Shown here: piece by piece, positions 39,273 to 48,327 of the stretch
Position numbering within the stretch: the stretch's first letter is position 1
Layout of the letters: each line of letters opens with the position of its first letter
DNA from: an uncultured Lachnospiraceae bacterium
GTDB taxonomy: Bacteria > Bacillota > Clostridia > Lachnospirales > Lachnospiraceae
Reading direction: 5' to 3'
Assembly (NCBI GenBank): GCA_902789735.1
Contig: CADAOZ010000016.1
Span: 1 to 56,524 of the forward strand
DNA length: 56,524 nucleotides
Notes under the pieces: generated by a model
Database searches by the model: none
What the model was told of the DNA's origin: nothing
What the model saw: the letters and a program-made list of their open reading frames with translations, nothing else
Translations under genes and position numbers: made by a program

Positions 39273-41768
39273 ATGGCAGTATTCGGACATTTCTATCTGG
39301 ACAAGGAAAAGGACATCATCGTTGATATCAATCAGGAAGGAGAGGATCTTACCTATGTGCTCCGCACCCCGAACCACGCGACCGGCAACCTGATCACCAA
39401 TCTGGCCCGCCTGTGCGGCCTGGAGATCAGCTTCGATGAGAATGGTCTCAAGATCGTAAAGGGGCAGATCCCCTGCTATATAGATGACTGTAACCGGGCG
39501 GTCTATATACTCCGGCTGGGGGACACCAAGGTGGCAAATATTTATCCGGACGGGACCATTGAACGCAAGGCTTCCATACCTGCCATCGCCAAGACCCTGA
39601 TGAGCCAGACCAAAAAATACGGCCTGGGCACCTGGCAGACCCTGGTCAAGACTTATATCCCCAGGGATTATAAGTTCCGCACGGACCTGCATACGCATAT
39701 GAACGCCAACCTGGATCCGGATATTCTGATTGCCCTGGGGATCCACCATCAGATCCGTTATCCTCTCTATTATATCCGGAAGCTGAAGCTGCGATGCACC
39801 CCGGCCCAGGAAGACGTCCTGGCCCGGAGAAGGGCTGTTACCGCGCAGCGGTTCGCGGATTCTCCGCTGCAGGGCAAATATCTGACCCGCAGGATCAATG
39901 ACAATACCTTTATCAATTTCGCGGACTTTATTCTGGCAGATCCGGAAAATGCCGCCTATAACCTGCCCCTGATCCGGGCTTCCCTGGCCATCCTCAAAGA
40001 CGGCCAGGCTGTTTTCTCCAATCTGGAGAAGGTCTATCTGTACCGGTATGTCTTTACAAAAGGGCAGGCCGCGGAAGATCCGGTGGATCTGACAGCTTAT
40101 CCGCCGGTGCCGGACAGAGAAATTGAAGAGGCCCTGCGGCAGATGGAGAAGGACAGAAAGGATCCACAGTACGCTTCCTATTCTCTGCTGCAGGATAAAC
40201 TGCTCTGGATTGCCCGGGGCTGCAGCAGACGGGGCATCTGCTATATGGAAATCTCCGATACCGGTCTGGTCAAGCCTGATCAGGCAGCGGGGCTGCTGGG
40301 ACAGATTCATGCCTGCATGCCTGCCATTACCCGGGAGACCGGCGTTGTCCTGCGGTTTCTGGCTTCTTTCCGCCGGATCCCGCTGACCATTGTCCGGGAT
40401 CAGGTTGAACCGCAGCGGGTGGTCCAGGACCAGGTCCGGACGCTGCGGGCCGTTGCCTGTGATCCCTATGTAGCGGGCTCTGACATCATCGGTGAGGAGA
40501 TCAATGATATCCGGGATCTGCAGCCGCTGATCCGGGAACTGGTCGCCATCGCGGGCAGCCGTCCCGGCTTTGTCATCCGGATTCACGCCGGTGAAAATGA
40601 TTCTCTTCGCAATAACGTGGCAGGAAGCCTGCGCTGTGTACGGGAGTCCCTGGCACCGGGCCAGCCCATGCCGCCTGTGCGGATCGGACACGGCCTGTAT
40701 ACGGCCAACCTGAAATCCGCCAGAGGCCGTCAGCTGATCCGCGACCTGCGGGAAGCAGGCGCTGTCCTGGAATTTCAGCTGACTTCCAACGTCCGCCTCA
40801 ACAATCTCAGTATTCTCCGCCATCATCCGCTGAAACAGTATCTGCAGGACGGGATTGCCTGCGTACAGGGGACAGACGGCGGCGCCCTTTACGGAACCGA
40901 CTCCATTGATGAGCAGCTGGCCCTGGAGCGCCTGCTGGATCTTTCCTATGAAGATATGATGGCCATGAAGCAGGCCGAGGACCGGGTTCTGGCCGCCAGC
41001 CTGGATACCTTCCGCCGTAAGGAGGCGGCTTTCGCCGCCCTGCGCGGAGACAGAGACCCGGAAGCGTGGCTGGAGGAACAGATCCGCCGGGAGCCTGTAC
41101 CGGACCATCCCCTTATGATCGGCCGCGGACGTCTGGAAAGTCTGGACTGTCTGGGAGACCGGGTCAGAGAAATGCCGGTGGATAAAGTTCCGGTCATTGT
41201 GCTGGGAGGCTCTTTTAATACGGACAGACGGTCGACCCGTATGCAGGACTGGGCTGTGGAACTGCTGAAACGGATCGCGCAGGGCCTGGATCCGGAGAAG
41301 GTCTTTTTTGTGATCGGCTACAGAATGCTGGCTTATGAGAGAGAACTGGTTAAGATGTGCGGCGGCCGGTTCGAGATTTACGCCATGGTACCGACACAGC
41401 TGACAGAGGAAGAGGTCCGCCGTCTGCGCAGGAGCGGCGCCGGCATCCGTATTTCCATCGAATCGGTCGGCATGGGTCTGTATAAGAGCTATTCCTATGA
41501 AATATTCAAGCGCCGCCCTTCCGTTGTGGTTGCCCTGGACGGCAATTCCGCCGGAACCAATGTGATCCAGGAAGCCAGGAACGGAAAGCGCAAGGCAAGG
41601 ATCTTCGTCAGTCACCACGCGGTCAGCCTGTATTCCAAGGCCCGGACCCTGCGGGGCTATGCACGGATCATTGACGATCCGGAAGCTGCCGGACAGATCC
41701 TGGAGGCTGCCGGGGATGTATGGGATGAGATGGAAGAGGAGCGCGGAAAAAGCAAGCCCGCCCAATGA
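39273..41768 (+). CDS. Adenosine-deaminase-like amidohydrolase fused to a C-terminal Rossmann-like domain
   Basis: An 831-residue protein. Residues 1-125 form an unassigned N-terminal domain. The deaminase-like barrel carries DLHTH (His140, His142), HAGE (His438, Glu441), RIGHGL (His473), LTSNVRLNNL and TDGG (Asp535). Canonical ADA has TDDP there, so the second Asp is Gly (536). About 290 residues lie between the first and second motif, far more than in ADA. From about residue 635 a separate Rossmann-like domain begins VPVIVLGGSF, with VVALDGNSAGTNVI; it recalls SLOG/LOG-like domains but is not certain. AGGAG precedes the start. Substrate unknown. Confidence 0.7.
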   Translation: MAVFGHFYLDKEKDIIVDINQEGEDLTYVLRTPNHATGNLITNLARLCGLEISFDENGLKIVKGQIPCYIDDCNRAVYILRLGDTKVANIYPDGTIERKASIPAIAKTLMSQTKKYGLGTWQTLVKTYIPRDYKFRTDLHTHMNANLDPDILIALGIHHQIRYPLYYIRKLKLRCTPAQEDVLARRRAVTAQRFADSPLQGKYLTRRINDNTFINFADFILADPENAAYNLPLIRASLAILKDGQAVFSNLEKVYLYRYVFTKGQAAEDPVDLTAYPPVPDREIEEALRQMEKDRKDPQYASYSLLQDKLLWIARGCSRRGICYMEISDTGLVKPDQAAGLLGQIHACMPAITRETGVVLRFLASFRRIPLTIVRDQVEPQRVVQDQVRTLRAVACDPYVAGSDIIGEEINDIRDLQPLIRELVAIAGSRPGFVIRIHAGENDSLRNNVAGSLRCVRESLAPGQPMPPVRIGHGLYTANLKSARGRQLIRDLREAGAVLEFQLTSNVRLNNLSILRHHPLKQYLQDGIACVQGTDGGALYGTDSIDEQLALERLLDLSYEDMMAMKQAEDRVLAASLDTFRRKEAAFAALRGDRDPEAWLEEQIRREPVPDHPLMIGRGRLESLDCLGDRVREMPVDKVPVIVLGGSFNTDRRSTRMQDWAVELLKRIAQGLDPEKVFFVIGYRMLAYERELVKMCGGRFEIYAMVPTQLTEEEVRRLRRSGAGIRISIESVGMGLYKSYSYEIFKRRPSVVVALDGNSAGTNVIQEARNGKRKARIFVSHHAVSLYSKARTLRGYARIIDDPEAAGQILEAAGDVWDEMEEERGKSKPAQ

Positions 41769-41780
41769 CAGGGCATAAAT

Positions 41781-41814
41781 ATCCCGGAGCGGATCTAAGT
41801 ATCCGTTCCGGGAT
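41781..41814. terminator. Weak hairpin between convergent genes
   Basis: ATCCCGGAGCGGAT pairs with ATCCGTTCCGGGAT (14 bp, one G-U) around a 6-base loop, without a T-run. It may slow or end transcription between the ADA-like and EamA genes. Confidence 0.5.
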
Positions 41815-41823
41815 TCGGCTGCT

Positions 41824-42699
41824 TCAGGCAGTATTGCGGCTCCAGCTCCAGCGGATCGCGGCAGCGGTAATGATAATGACATAGCCGATGACACTGAACA
41901 GATCCGGTACCGCGCCGAAGATCAGGAAGCCGAACAGGGCGGCCCAGAGAATCTGGGAATAATCAAAGATGGAGATTTCTCTGGCGGGAGCGTGCCGGTA
42001 GGCAGCTGTTACGGACAGCTGGCCTCCGGCGGCCGAGACACCGGCGCCCAGCAGCATCAGGGTCTGGAAAAGGGTCATGGGCCGGAAATCCGCCAGTACA
42101 AAGGGAAGCACGCTTAAACAGGAAAAAGCGGAGAAGAACATGACGATCACCGGGCCGCGTTCTCCCTGCGTGCTGACCTTCCTGACAAAAGTGTAGGCGG
42201 TTCCGGCCGCGAAGCCTCCCAGAGCCCCGACCAGAGCCGGGAAACTGGCAACGCCTGCCGTGGGTTTGATCACAAATAAGGCTCCTGCAAAAGCGGCGGC
42301 GACCAGCAGCCATTCCCGTTTTGCCGGGAACTCCTTCAGAATGAAGCAGGACATGATAATGGCAAAAAAGGGAGACAGCTTGTTGAGCATGTTGGCGTCG
42401 GAGATGATCATGTTGTCTATGGCCCAGAAATTGCAGAGGATGCCGATCGTTCCGAACAGGGAACGCAGGAGCAGGCCGCCGATACAGTCTCTGCGGATGG
42501 AAAATTTTTCCGGCGTTCCTGCCAGGGTGACAAAAGCGATCACCGCGGCGATCAGATTGCGGAAGAGGGATTTCTGCATGGTGGGAACATCCCCGGACAG
42601 CTTTACAAACACGCTCATCAGGGAAAAGAAAAAGGCGGCCAGAATAATACAGACGATGCCTTTCATGTGCCCGCTTTGCATATAGCGTTTGGTCTGCAT
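41824..42699 (-). CDS. EamA-family (DMT) permease
   Basis: A 291-residue inner-membrane transporter with ten predicted spans in two EamA halves, starting GIVCIILAAFFFSLMSVFVK. Members export amino acids, nucleosides or metabolites; substrate unknown. AAGGAG precedes the ATG at 42699. Convergent to the ADA-like gene, so not obviously co-regulated. Confidence 0.85.
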   Translation of the reverse strand: MQTKRYMQSGHMKGIVCIILAAFFFSLMSVFVKLSGDVPTMQKSLFRNLIAAVIAFVTLAGTPEKFSIRRDCIGGLLLRSLFGTIGILCNFWAIDNMIISDANMLNKLSPFFAIIMSCFILKEFPAKREWLLVAAAFAGALFVIKPTAGVASFPALVGALGGFAAGTAYTFVRKVSTQGERGPVIVMFFSAFSCLSVLPFVLADFRPMTLFQTLMLLGAGVSAAGGQLSVTAAYRHAPAREISIFDYSQILWAALFGFLIFGAVPDLFSVIGYVIIITAAAIRWSWSRNTA

Positions 42700-42940
42700 G
42701 GACAGATACTCCTTCGGTCATGTAACAGTTTGTACAGGTATGGCAGTTATCATAACACGTTCGGGACTGAATTCCAAATTCATTTCCGCAGGCTTTCTGT
42801 ACCTGATCACCTGTGGAAATACGGACATGGGACATGGAAAAACAGCAGGGAGATTCTTTCCAATTGAAAGACACGCATGATATAATAAAAGGTACGGTAA
42901 ACAGGAATTTTTCCGTATTTCTTGATAAAGGGGAATATTT

Positions 42941-45103
42941 ATGATAAAGGTTTTCGGTATTTCGATCGGAGGGCTCCAGAGAAGGCTGGTTATGCTTGTC
43001 ATATCCATCCTGATTGTGGCTTTCGTTCTTTTCGCCTCTACAACCGCGTATCTGGGGTCAATACTGACAGGTATCATAGAGGAGACCCGGCAGGAGCAGG
43101 AGCAGTCCATCTCCACCAGTTCGAAAAAAACGATGACAAATGTACTGAAAGAGACATTTGTCTCTACGAACGCCCTGCAGGCCAGTATTGCGGACAATGA
43201 CTTTCTGGAAATCGTTCATAATGTTTCGACCCTTCAGACCATGGCGGAAGGGGTGCTGACAAATCCGGGCAGTCTTACACCCGTAGAGGTCCGGCCCCCG
43301 GACCCGTCCACGGACGGTACCACCTCTGTCATGGGACTTGGTGAGGAAGGCGTTGACATCACACAGTCCGAAAACCTGGGGATGGTGGCCAATTTAAGCG
43401 GACCCATGATAGCCATGGTTGATAATTCCGAGAAGATCAGCAGATGTTACATTGGACTGGAGGACGGCACGCATCTGGCGGTCGATTCAATGGCGTCCGA
43501 TAAGATCGATGAGAACGGGAATCCGATTCCTTTCCCGGTGCGCCAGAGGCCCTGGTACAGGGGCGCGGCGGAAAAAGGAGACATATACTTTACGGGTGTG
43601 ATCGAGGATGCTTACAGCGGTATGTACTGTGTCACCTGCTCCGCCCCCGTTTACACGGACGGACGGCTGGCGGGCGTGGTAGGCATTGATATCTTCCTGG
43701 AGAATATGCAGGACTTCATTGAGTCCCCGAACAGTGAGGGTATGGTCTTTATTGTGAATGATAAAGGCCAGATCATTCTCTCCTCTGAGGAAGAAGGTAT
43801 CTTTTCCGCGTCCCTGGAGGAAGTAGCTCCGGATCTGCGGGAAAATGAGAACACTGGGCTGGCGAGTCTGGCCAGGAAAGCGCTGGTAATGCAGACAGAA
43901 CTGACGCTCGTCAAGCTGGGAGATCAGGTATATTACATGGCCGGTACGCCCATGCCGACGGTGGGCTGGGCTGTCATTTCGGTCATTGACAGGGAAATTA
44001 CGGAACAGCCGGAAAAGCAGCTGCTGAAGGACTACGACAAGATCAATCAGGGATCAAGGACACGATTCAGGAACGAAGTCGCGGGCACGCTGCGAAGGGC
44101 AGCAGCCGCCCTGATCCTGACCGTCCTGCTCTGCTGCGGCGCGGCGATTGTGGCCGCCCGGAGGATCGTCAGACCTATAGAGGAAATGACCAGAGACATT
44201 CGTAAGGCTGGTCAGTCAGGCCAGATCTTCGAAATGAAGGATGCCTACCGGACGGATGATGAGATTCAGATTCTGGCGGAGGCTTTTGAGGACCAGTCCA
44301 GAAAGACCCGACAGTATATACAGGATATTACCAAGATCACCAGAGAGAAAGAGCGGGTCAGCACAGAGCTGCAGATGGCCAACCGGATCCAGAACAGCAT
44401 GCTGCCCAATGTATTTCCGCCTTTCCCGGGGCGCAGGGAGTTTGATATTTACGCGTCTATGGAACCGGCCAGAGAAGTCGGCGGTGATTTCTATGATTTC
44501 TTCCTGATCGACCCCGACCACCTGTGTATGGTCATGGCGGATGTCAGCGGCAAGGGTATACCGGCAGCCCTGTTCATGATGATCTCCAAGGTCATCCTGC
44601 AGAGCTGCGCCATGCTGGGAAAGAGCGCCGGAGATATTCTGATCAAGACCAACGAAGCCATCTGTTCCAGTAATCAGGAGGATATGTTCGTGACGGTCTG
44701 GACGGGCATTCTGGAGATCAGCACCGGTACGATCACAGCCGCGAACGCGGGCCATGAATATCCCGCCGTGATGAAGGACGGAAAGTTCAGTCTCCTCAGG
44801 GATAAACACGGCCTGGTCATCGGCGGAATGGAAGGAATCAAATACAGGGAATACACGATCTCACTTGAACCCGGAGATAAGCTGTTCCTGTATACAGACG
44901 GCATTCCCGAAGCATCAGACAAAAACTATAAAATGTTCGGGACAGAGAAAATGCTGGAAGCACTGAATCAGGATACCGGGGCGTCGCCGAAACAGATCCT
45001 GACAAATGTAAAAGCGGCAGTGGAGGACTTTGTCCAGGGAGCAGAGCAGTTTGACGACATGACCATGCTTTGTCTGGAATACAAAGGTCCGGACAGTGAA
45101 TGA
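42941..45103 (+). CDS. Membrane SpoIIE-type serine phosphatase with Cache sensor and HAMP
   Basis: A 720-residue signalling protein. An N-terminal membrane span is followed by an extracellular dCache-like domain (about 40 to 375, with RPWYRGAAEKGD and AGVVGIDIFLENM), a second span, HAMP (about 390 to 440), a coiled coil, and a PP2C/SpoIIE domain (about 480 to 715, with EPAREVGGDFYDFF and MADVSGKGIPAALFM giving the metal Asp residues). Related proteins (RsbU/RsbP-like) dephosphorylate anti-sigma antagonists. No such partner is adjacent. AAAGGGG precedes the ATG. Confidence 0.87.
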   Translation: MIKVFGISIGGLQRRLVMLVISILIVAFVLFASTTAYLGSILTGIIEETRQEQEQSISTSSKKTMTNVLKETFVSTNALQASIADNDFLEIVHNVSTLQTMAEGVLTNPGSLTPVEVRPPDPSTDGTTSVMGLGEEGVDITQSENLGMVANLSGPMIAMVDNSEKISRCYIGLEDGTHLAVDSMASDKIDENGNPIPFPVRQRPWYRGAAEKGDIYFTGVIEDAYSGMYCVTCSAPVYTDGRLAGVVGIDIFLENMQDFIESPNSEGMVFIVNDKGQIILSSEEEGIFSASLEEVAPDLRENENTGLASLARKALVMQTELTLVKLGDQVYYMAGTPMPTVGWAVISVIDREITEQPEKQLLKDYDKINQGSRTRFRNEVAGTLRRAAAALILTVLLCCGAAIVAARRIVRPIEEMTRDIRKAGQSGQIFEMKDAYRTDDEIQILAEAFEDQSRKTRQYIQDITKITREKERVSTELQMANRIQNSMLPNVFPPFPGRREFDIYASMEPAREVGGDFYDFFLIDPDHLCMVMADVSGKGIPAALFMMISKVILQSCAMLGKSAGDILIKTNEAICSSNQEDMFVTVWTGILEISTGTITAANAGHEYPAVMKDGKFSLLRDKHGLVIGGMEGIKYREYTISLEPGDKLFLYTDGIPEASDKNYKMFGTEKMLEALNQDTGASPKQILTNVKAAVEDFVQGAEQFDDMTMLCLEYKGPDSE

Positions 45104-45230
45104 ACGGTCCGGGGGCAGTCCCGGACCGGATTCCGGGAGCCCGGTCCCGCGGAAATACGCCGGCAGGTACGGCAATCCGGAAACCATTGGGAAAACAGCA
45201 ATGACCCGGGATGTACAGGGAAACCGGGAT

Positions 45231-45272
45231 AAAAATAAGCACCTGCGCGGTCCCGCGCAGGTGCTTATTTTT
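45231..45272. terminator. Strong bidirectional terminator
   Basis: A nearly perfect 20-bp inverted repeat (45231-45250 with 45253-45272) with A and T runs at both ends, between the SpoIIE-type gene and the convergent AGCS gene. Confidence 0.88.
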
Positions 45273-45307
45273 ACGGCCGGAGCGCTGTTCGCGTATGGCA
45301 CGCAGGC

Positions 45308-46708
45308 TTATTTCCAGACGTCCATATCATTCAGCCCGATATTCTTTTCATGGAAAACAGGGTCGATTCCCTTTGCCTTCTGATCTTCGTAATCCCGCAG
45401 GCAGTTAAAGGCAATGCGGGACAGGAGGAAGATGGCGATGATATTGACGACGGCCTCCAGGCCCATGGTGATGTCCGCCAGGCTCCAGGCAATATCCATG
45501 CTGTTCAGGGCGCCGAGCAGTACCATGAAAGCGGCGGCGATCCGGAAGATGGTCAGGAATACCTTATTTTTGCTGATAAAGAGGATGTTGGCCTCCGCGT
45601 AGAAATAATTGCCGACGATGGAAGTGAAGGCAAACATGCAGACGGCGATAGTGATCACATGGATGGCCCAGGTACCGAACTGGTGGGCTACACTCTGCTG
45701 CAGGAGCGGGATACCGTTCAGGGAGTTGTCGGTCTTGTACACGCCGGTCAGGAGCAGGATGAATACGGTGGCGGAACAGATCATCAGGGTGTCAATATAG
45801 ACGGAAATGATCTGGGCCAGGCCCTGCTTGGCCGGATGAGAGACCTCGGCGGAAGCGGAGGCGTTGGGCGCGGAACCCATACCTGCTTCATTGGAGAAAA
45901 GGCCCCGTTTGATACCGTAGACCATGCAGGAACCGGTAAAGCCGCTGAAGATGGCCTTGAAATCAAAGGCGGAACGGATAACAGAGGCCAGGACCGCGGG
46001 AATCTCTCCTAGATTCAGGATGATGATCAGAATGCCCATGACGATATAGAGGCCGGACATGATCGGGACCAGTACGGAGGAAAGCCAGCCGATCTTTTCA
46101 GCGCCGGCAAAGAACAGATACAGGGAGGCCACGAACAGGATACAGCCGATGGTCAGGGGGACCGGTGAGCTGTGCAGGTCCGGGAAATAGTACTCCATGG
46201 TAGAGACAATGTTATAGGCCTGCAGGCCGTTGAAACCGAAAGCAAAGGTGGCGATCAGAGAGATGGCAAAGATAATGCCCAGCCAGCGGGCGTGCAGGGC
46301 ACGCTCGATATAATAGGCGGGACCGCCTTTAAAGCTGCCGTCCTCTTCGCGGGTCTTATAGATCTGCGCCAGAGTACTTTCGATAAAAGCGGAGGCCGCG
46401 CCCAGCAGGGCCATCAGCCACATCCAGAAGGCCGCACCGGGACCGCCCAGGACAATGGCGGTCGCGACACCTGCCATATTGCCGGTGCCGACACGGGAGG
46501 CCGTGGCGATCATCAGCGCCTGGAAGGAGGAGATGCCGTTGTCGGAGGATTTCTTTTCAAACATGCATTTAAAGCAGTCTCCCAGCAGGCGGAGCTGTAC
46601 AAAACGGGTGCGGATCGTGAAGTAGATGCCGGCACCCGCCAGCATGTAGATCAGGCACCAGGTATAGAGGATGTCGTCAAATTTGGTAAGAATTTCGGCA
46701 ATAGACAT
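45308..46708 (-). CDS. Sodium:alanine/glycine symporter, AGCS family
   Basis: A 466-residue transporter of about eleven spans that takes up alanine or glycine with sodium. Signatures include ATASRVGTGNMAGVATAIVLG (core GTGNMAGV), FKGGPAYYIERA and FSNEAGMGSAPNASA. AAAGGAG precedes the ATG at 46708. Its leader (46709-46860) has hairpins (for example 46751-46781, CAGAGGT/ACCTCTG), but no glycine riboswitch is recognisable. Confidence 0.93.
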   Translation of the reverse strand: MSIAEILTKFDDILYTWCLIYMLAGAGIYFTIRTRFVQLRLLGDCFKCMFEKKSSDNGISSFQALMIATASRVGTGNMAGVATAIVLGGPGAAFWMWLMALLGAASAFIESTLAQIYKTREEDGSFKGGPAYYIERALHARWLGIIFAISLIATFAFGFNGLQAYNIVSTMEYYFPDLHSSPVPLTIGCILFVASLYLFFAGAEKIGWLSSVLVPIMSGLYIVMGILIIILNLGEIPAVLASVIRSAFDFKAIFSGFTGSCMVYGIKRGLFSNEAGMGSAPNASASAEVSHPAKQGLAQIISVYIDTLMICSATVFILLLTGVYKTDNSLNGIPLLQQSVAHQFGTWAIHVITIAVCMFAFTSIVGNYFYAEANILFISKNKVFLTIFRIAAAFMVLLGALNSMDIAWSLADITMGLEAVVNIIAIFLLSRIAFNCLRDYEDQKAKGIDPVFHEKNIGLNDMDVWK

Positions 46709-47220
46709 AGAAACTCCTTTTCGGCTGCGATTCCCGTAATGAACAGGAACCAGAGGTTCCGGCCGCGGCAGGAGACCTCTGTATGACGGGTACTTGGATT
46801 CCGGCCTGGAAGGCCGGATGGATGTATTTCTATATAAGGATAAATGCTTTTTGGTTATTTGGTCAAGATATACAGAACGGAACGGGAAAGCGGCCGGATT
46901 CCGTCAGTTTTCCTTGAAAGATCCGGGAATAATCAGGGAAATTATGAAGAATTTGCTTTCTGCGTCCGCACATCTTGAGCATATAACTCTATAATTAGGT
47001 GAAGTAGAAACTGTGGTATATGTCACTTACGAATGGAGCATGGTCTCTATCTATAACATTTCATAGCAGGAATTCCACCATCCTCTACGGTGGAGGGATG
47101 AATTGCCCTCAATAGTGCTGCTTTTTCTGTTAGCTACGGACCCTACGGATTCCTATCAAAAAGAAGAAAATATATTGCCGGAGCAAAAAAGAACAATTGT
47201 TCAAAAATAGCTTTATTGTG
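46709..47220. other. AT-rich structured gap before the opp operon
   Basis: No gene is seen in this stretch. It holds the minus-strand leader of the AGCS gene (46709-46860), then AT-rich sequence. At 47069-47107 lies a bulged hairpin (GGAATTCCACC ... GGTGG ... GATGAATTGCC) of the kind found at ends of IS200/IS605 elements, but no transposase remains nearby. It could be an insertion-sequence scar marking the left edge of the opp block. Confidence 0.35.
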
Positions 47221-47249
47221 TTGAATTAACGTGATAAAGAGTATAAAAT
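47221..47249 (+). promoter_or_regulatory. Probable promoter of the opp operon
   Basis: TTGAAT (47221-47226) and TAAAAT (47244-47249) with a 17-base spacer, leaving a 5' leader of about 130 bases before oppB. Confidence 0.5.
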
Positions 47250-47386
47250 TGGATTTGTGCAATTCTAAAAATATTTGCCTTTTGTTTTCATATGATATCA
47301 TGTATTTTTTACAAAGCCATGTAGATAACAGGCAATCTGTCGGGGAGAACTGCATAAGAAAAAAAGAAAGAGATGGAGAAAGTGAA

Positions 47387-48313
47387 ATGAATCCCAAAAC
47401 ATTGAAGTACATTCTTAAACGTGTTGTACTGGCAATCTTTACAATCTGGGTGGTCATTACGCTGACCTTTTTCATCATGCACGCCGTTCCAGGCGGGCCC
47501 TTTGTTGGTGAAAAGGCCGTGACACCTCAGGTCCAAAAGGCGATGGAAGCGAAGTATGGACTTGACAAACCCCTGTTTCGGCAGTATCTCACTTACCTCA
47601 ACGATGTATGCCATCTGCGGTTTGGTCCCTCACTCAAGCAGAGAGGACGAATGGTCATTGATATAATCGGGGATGGACTCAAAACCTCGGCCAAGCTGGG
47701 TGTGATTGCCGCTGCAATTGCGACAGCACTTGGCGTCATACTGGGGTCTTTCGCAGCCCTGCGCAGGAATACAATTCTCGATAGAATCATCATGGTCATC
47801 ACCACAGCATTTGTATCCATGCCGTCCTTTATCATGGGATCGCTGCTCCTTGTCGCTTTTGCGGTCAGGACGCATATTTTTCCGGCAAATGGATCGACGG
47901 CGGCGGGCCTGGTGCTTCCGATTATCACCCTGATGCTCTACCCGATGTCCTATATTACTCGTCTCACCAGATCTTCTATGCTGGATGTGCTGGGACAGGA
48001 TTATATCCGGACAGCAAAGGCCAAGGGTGTATCCAGGACAAACATCATTTTCAAACATGCTCTCAAGAACGCACTGATTCCTGTCATCACCTACCTTGGA
48101 CCAGAGCTTGCGTATATCACGACCGGATCTCTGGTCGTGGAACAGATTTTTGCTGTCCCCGGCATAGGACGCGCTTTTGTTAACAGTATCACGAACCGTG
48201 ACTACACGCTGATTATGGGGACAACGATTGTACTGGCAACTTTTATCGTTATCATGAATCTGGTCAGTGATATCATGTACAAGGTTGTGGATCCCAGGAT
48301 TAATCTGGAATGA
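47387..48313 (+). CDS. oppB: Oligopeptide ABC transporter permease OppB
   Basis: A 308-residue permease with six spans. It starts KYILKRVVLAIFTIW, typical of DppB/OppB, and has the GxxFVGE periplasmic turn and the EAA loop (DYIRTAKAKGVSRTNII) that contacts the ATPases. GGAGAAAG precedes the ATG at 47387. First gene of oppBCDFA. Codon and base use are more AT-rich than in the flanking housekeeping genes. Confidence 0.92.
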   Translation: MNPKTLKYILKRVVLAIFTIWVVITLTFFIMHAVPGGPFVGEKAVTPQVQKAMEAKYGLDKPLFRQYLTYLNDVCHLRFGPSLKQRGRMVIDIIGDGLKTSAKLGVIAAAIATALGVILGSFAALRRNTILDRIIMVITTAFVSMPSFIMGSLLLVAFAVRTHIFPANGSTAAGLVLPIITLMLYPMSYITRLTRSSMLDVLGQDYIRTAKAKGVSRTNIIFKHALKNALIPVITYLGPELAYITTGSLVVEQIFAVPGIGRAFVNSITNRDYTLIMGTTIVLATFIVIMNLVSDIMYKVVDPRINLE

Positions 48314-48327
48314 TGGAGGGCAGTAAA

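Noticed and set aside
39201..41894. Very long open frame antisense to the ADA-like gene
   Set aside because: It mirrors the GC-rich codon bias of the real gene, has no ribosome site and no recognisable domain. Similar antisense frames over the SUV3-like gene (15488-17638) and metF/metH (6148-7650) were rejected for the same reason.
46709..46860. Possible glycine riboswitch before the AGCS symporter
   Set aside because: Hairpins exist on the minus strand but the conserved glycine-aptamer core is absent.
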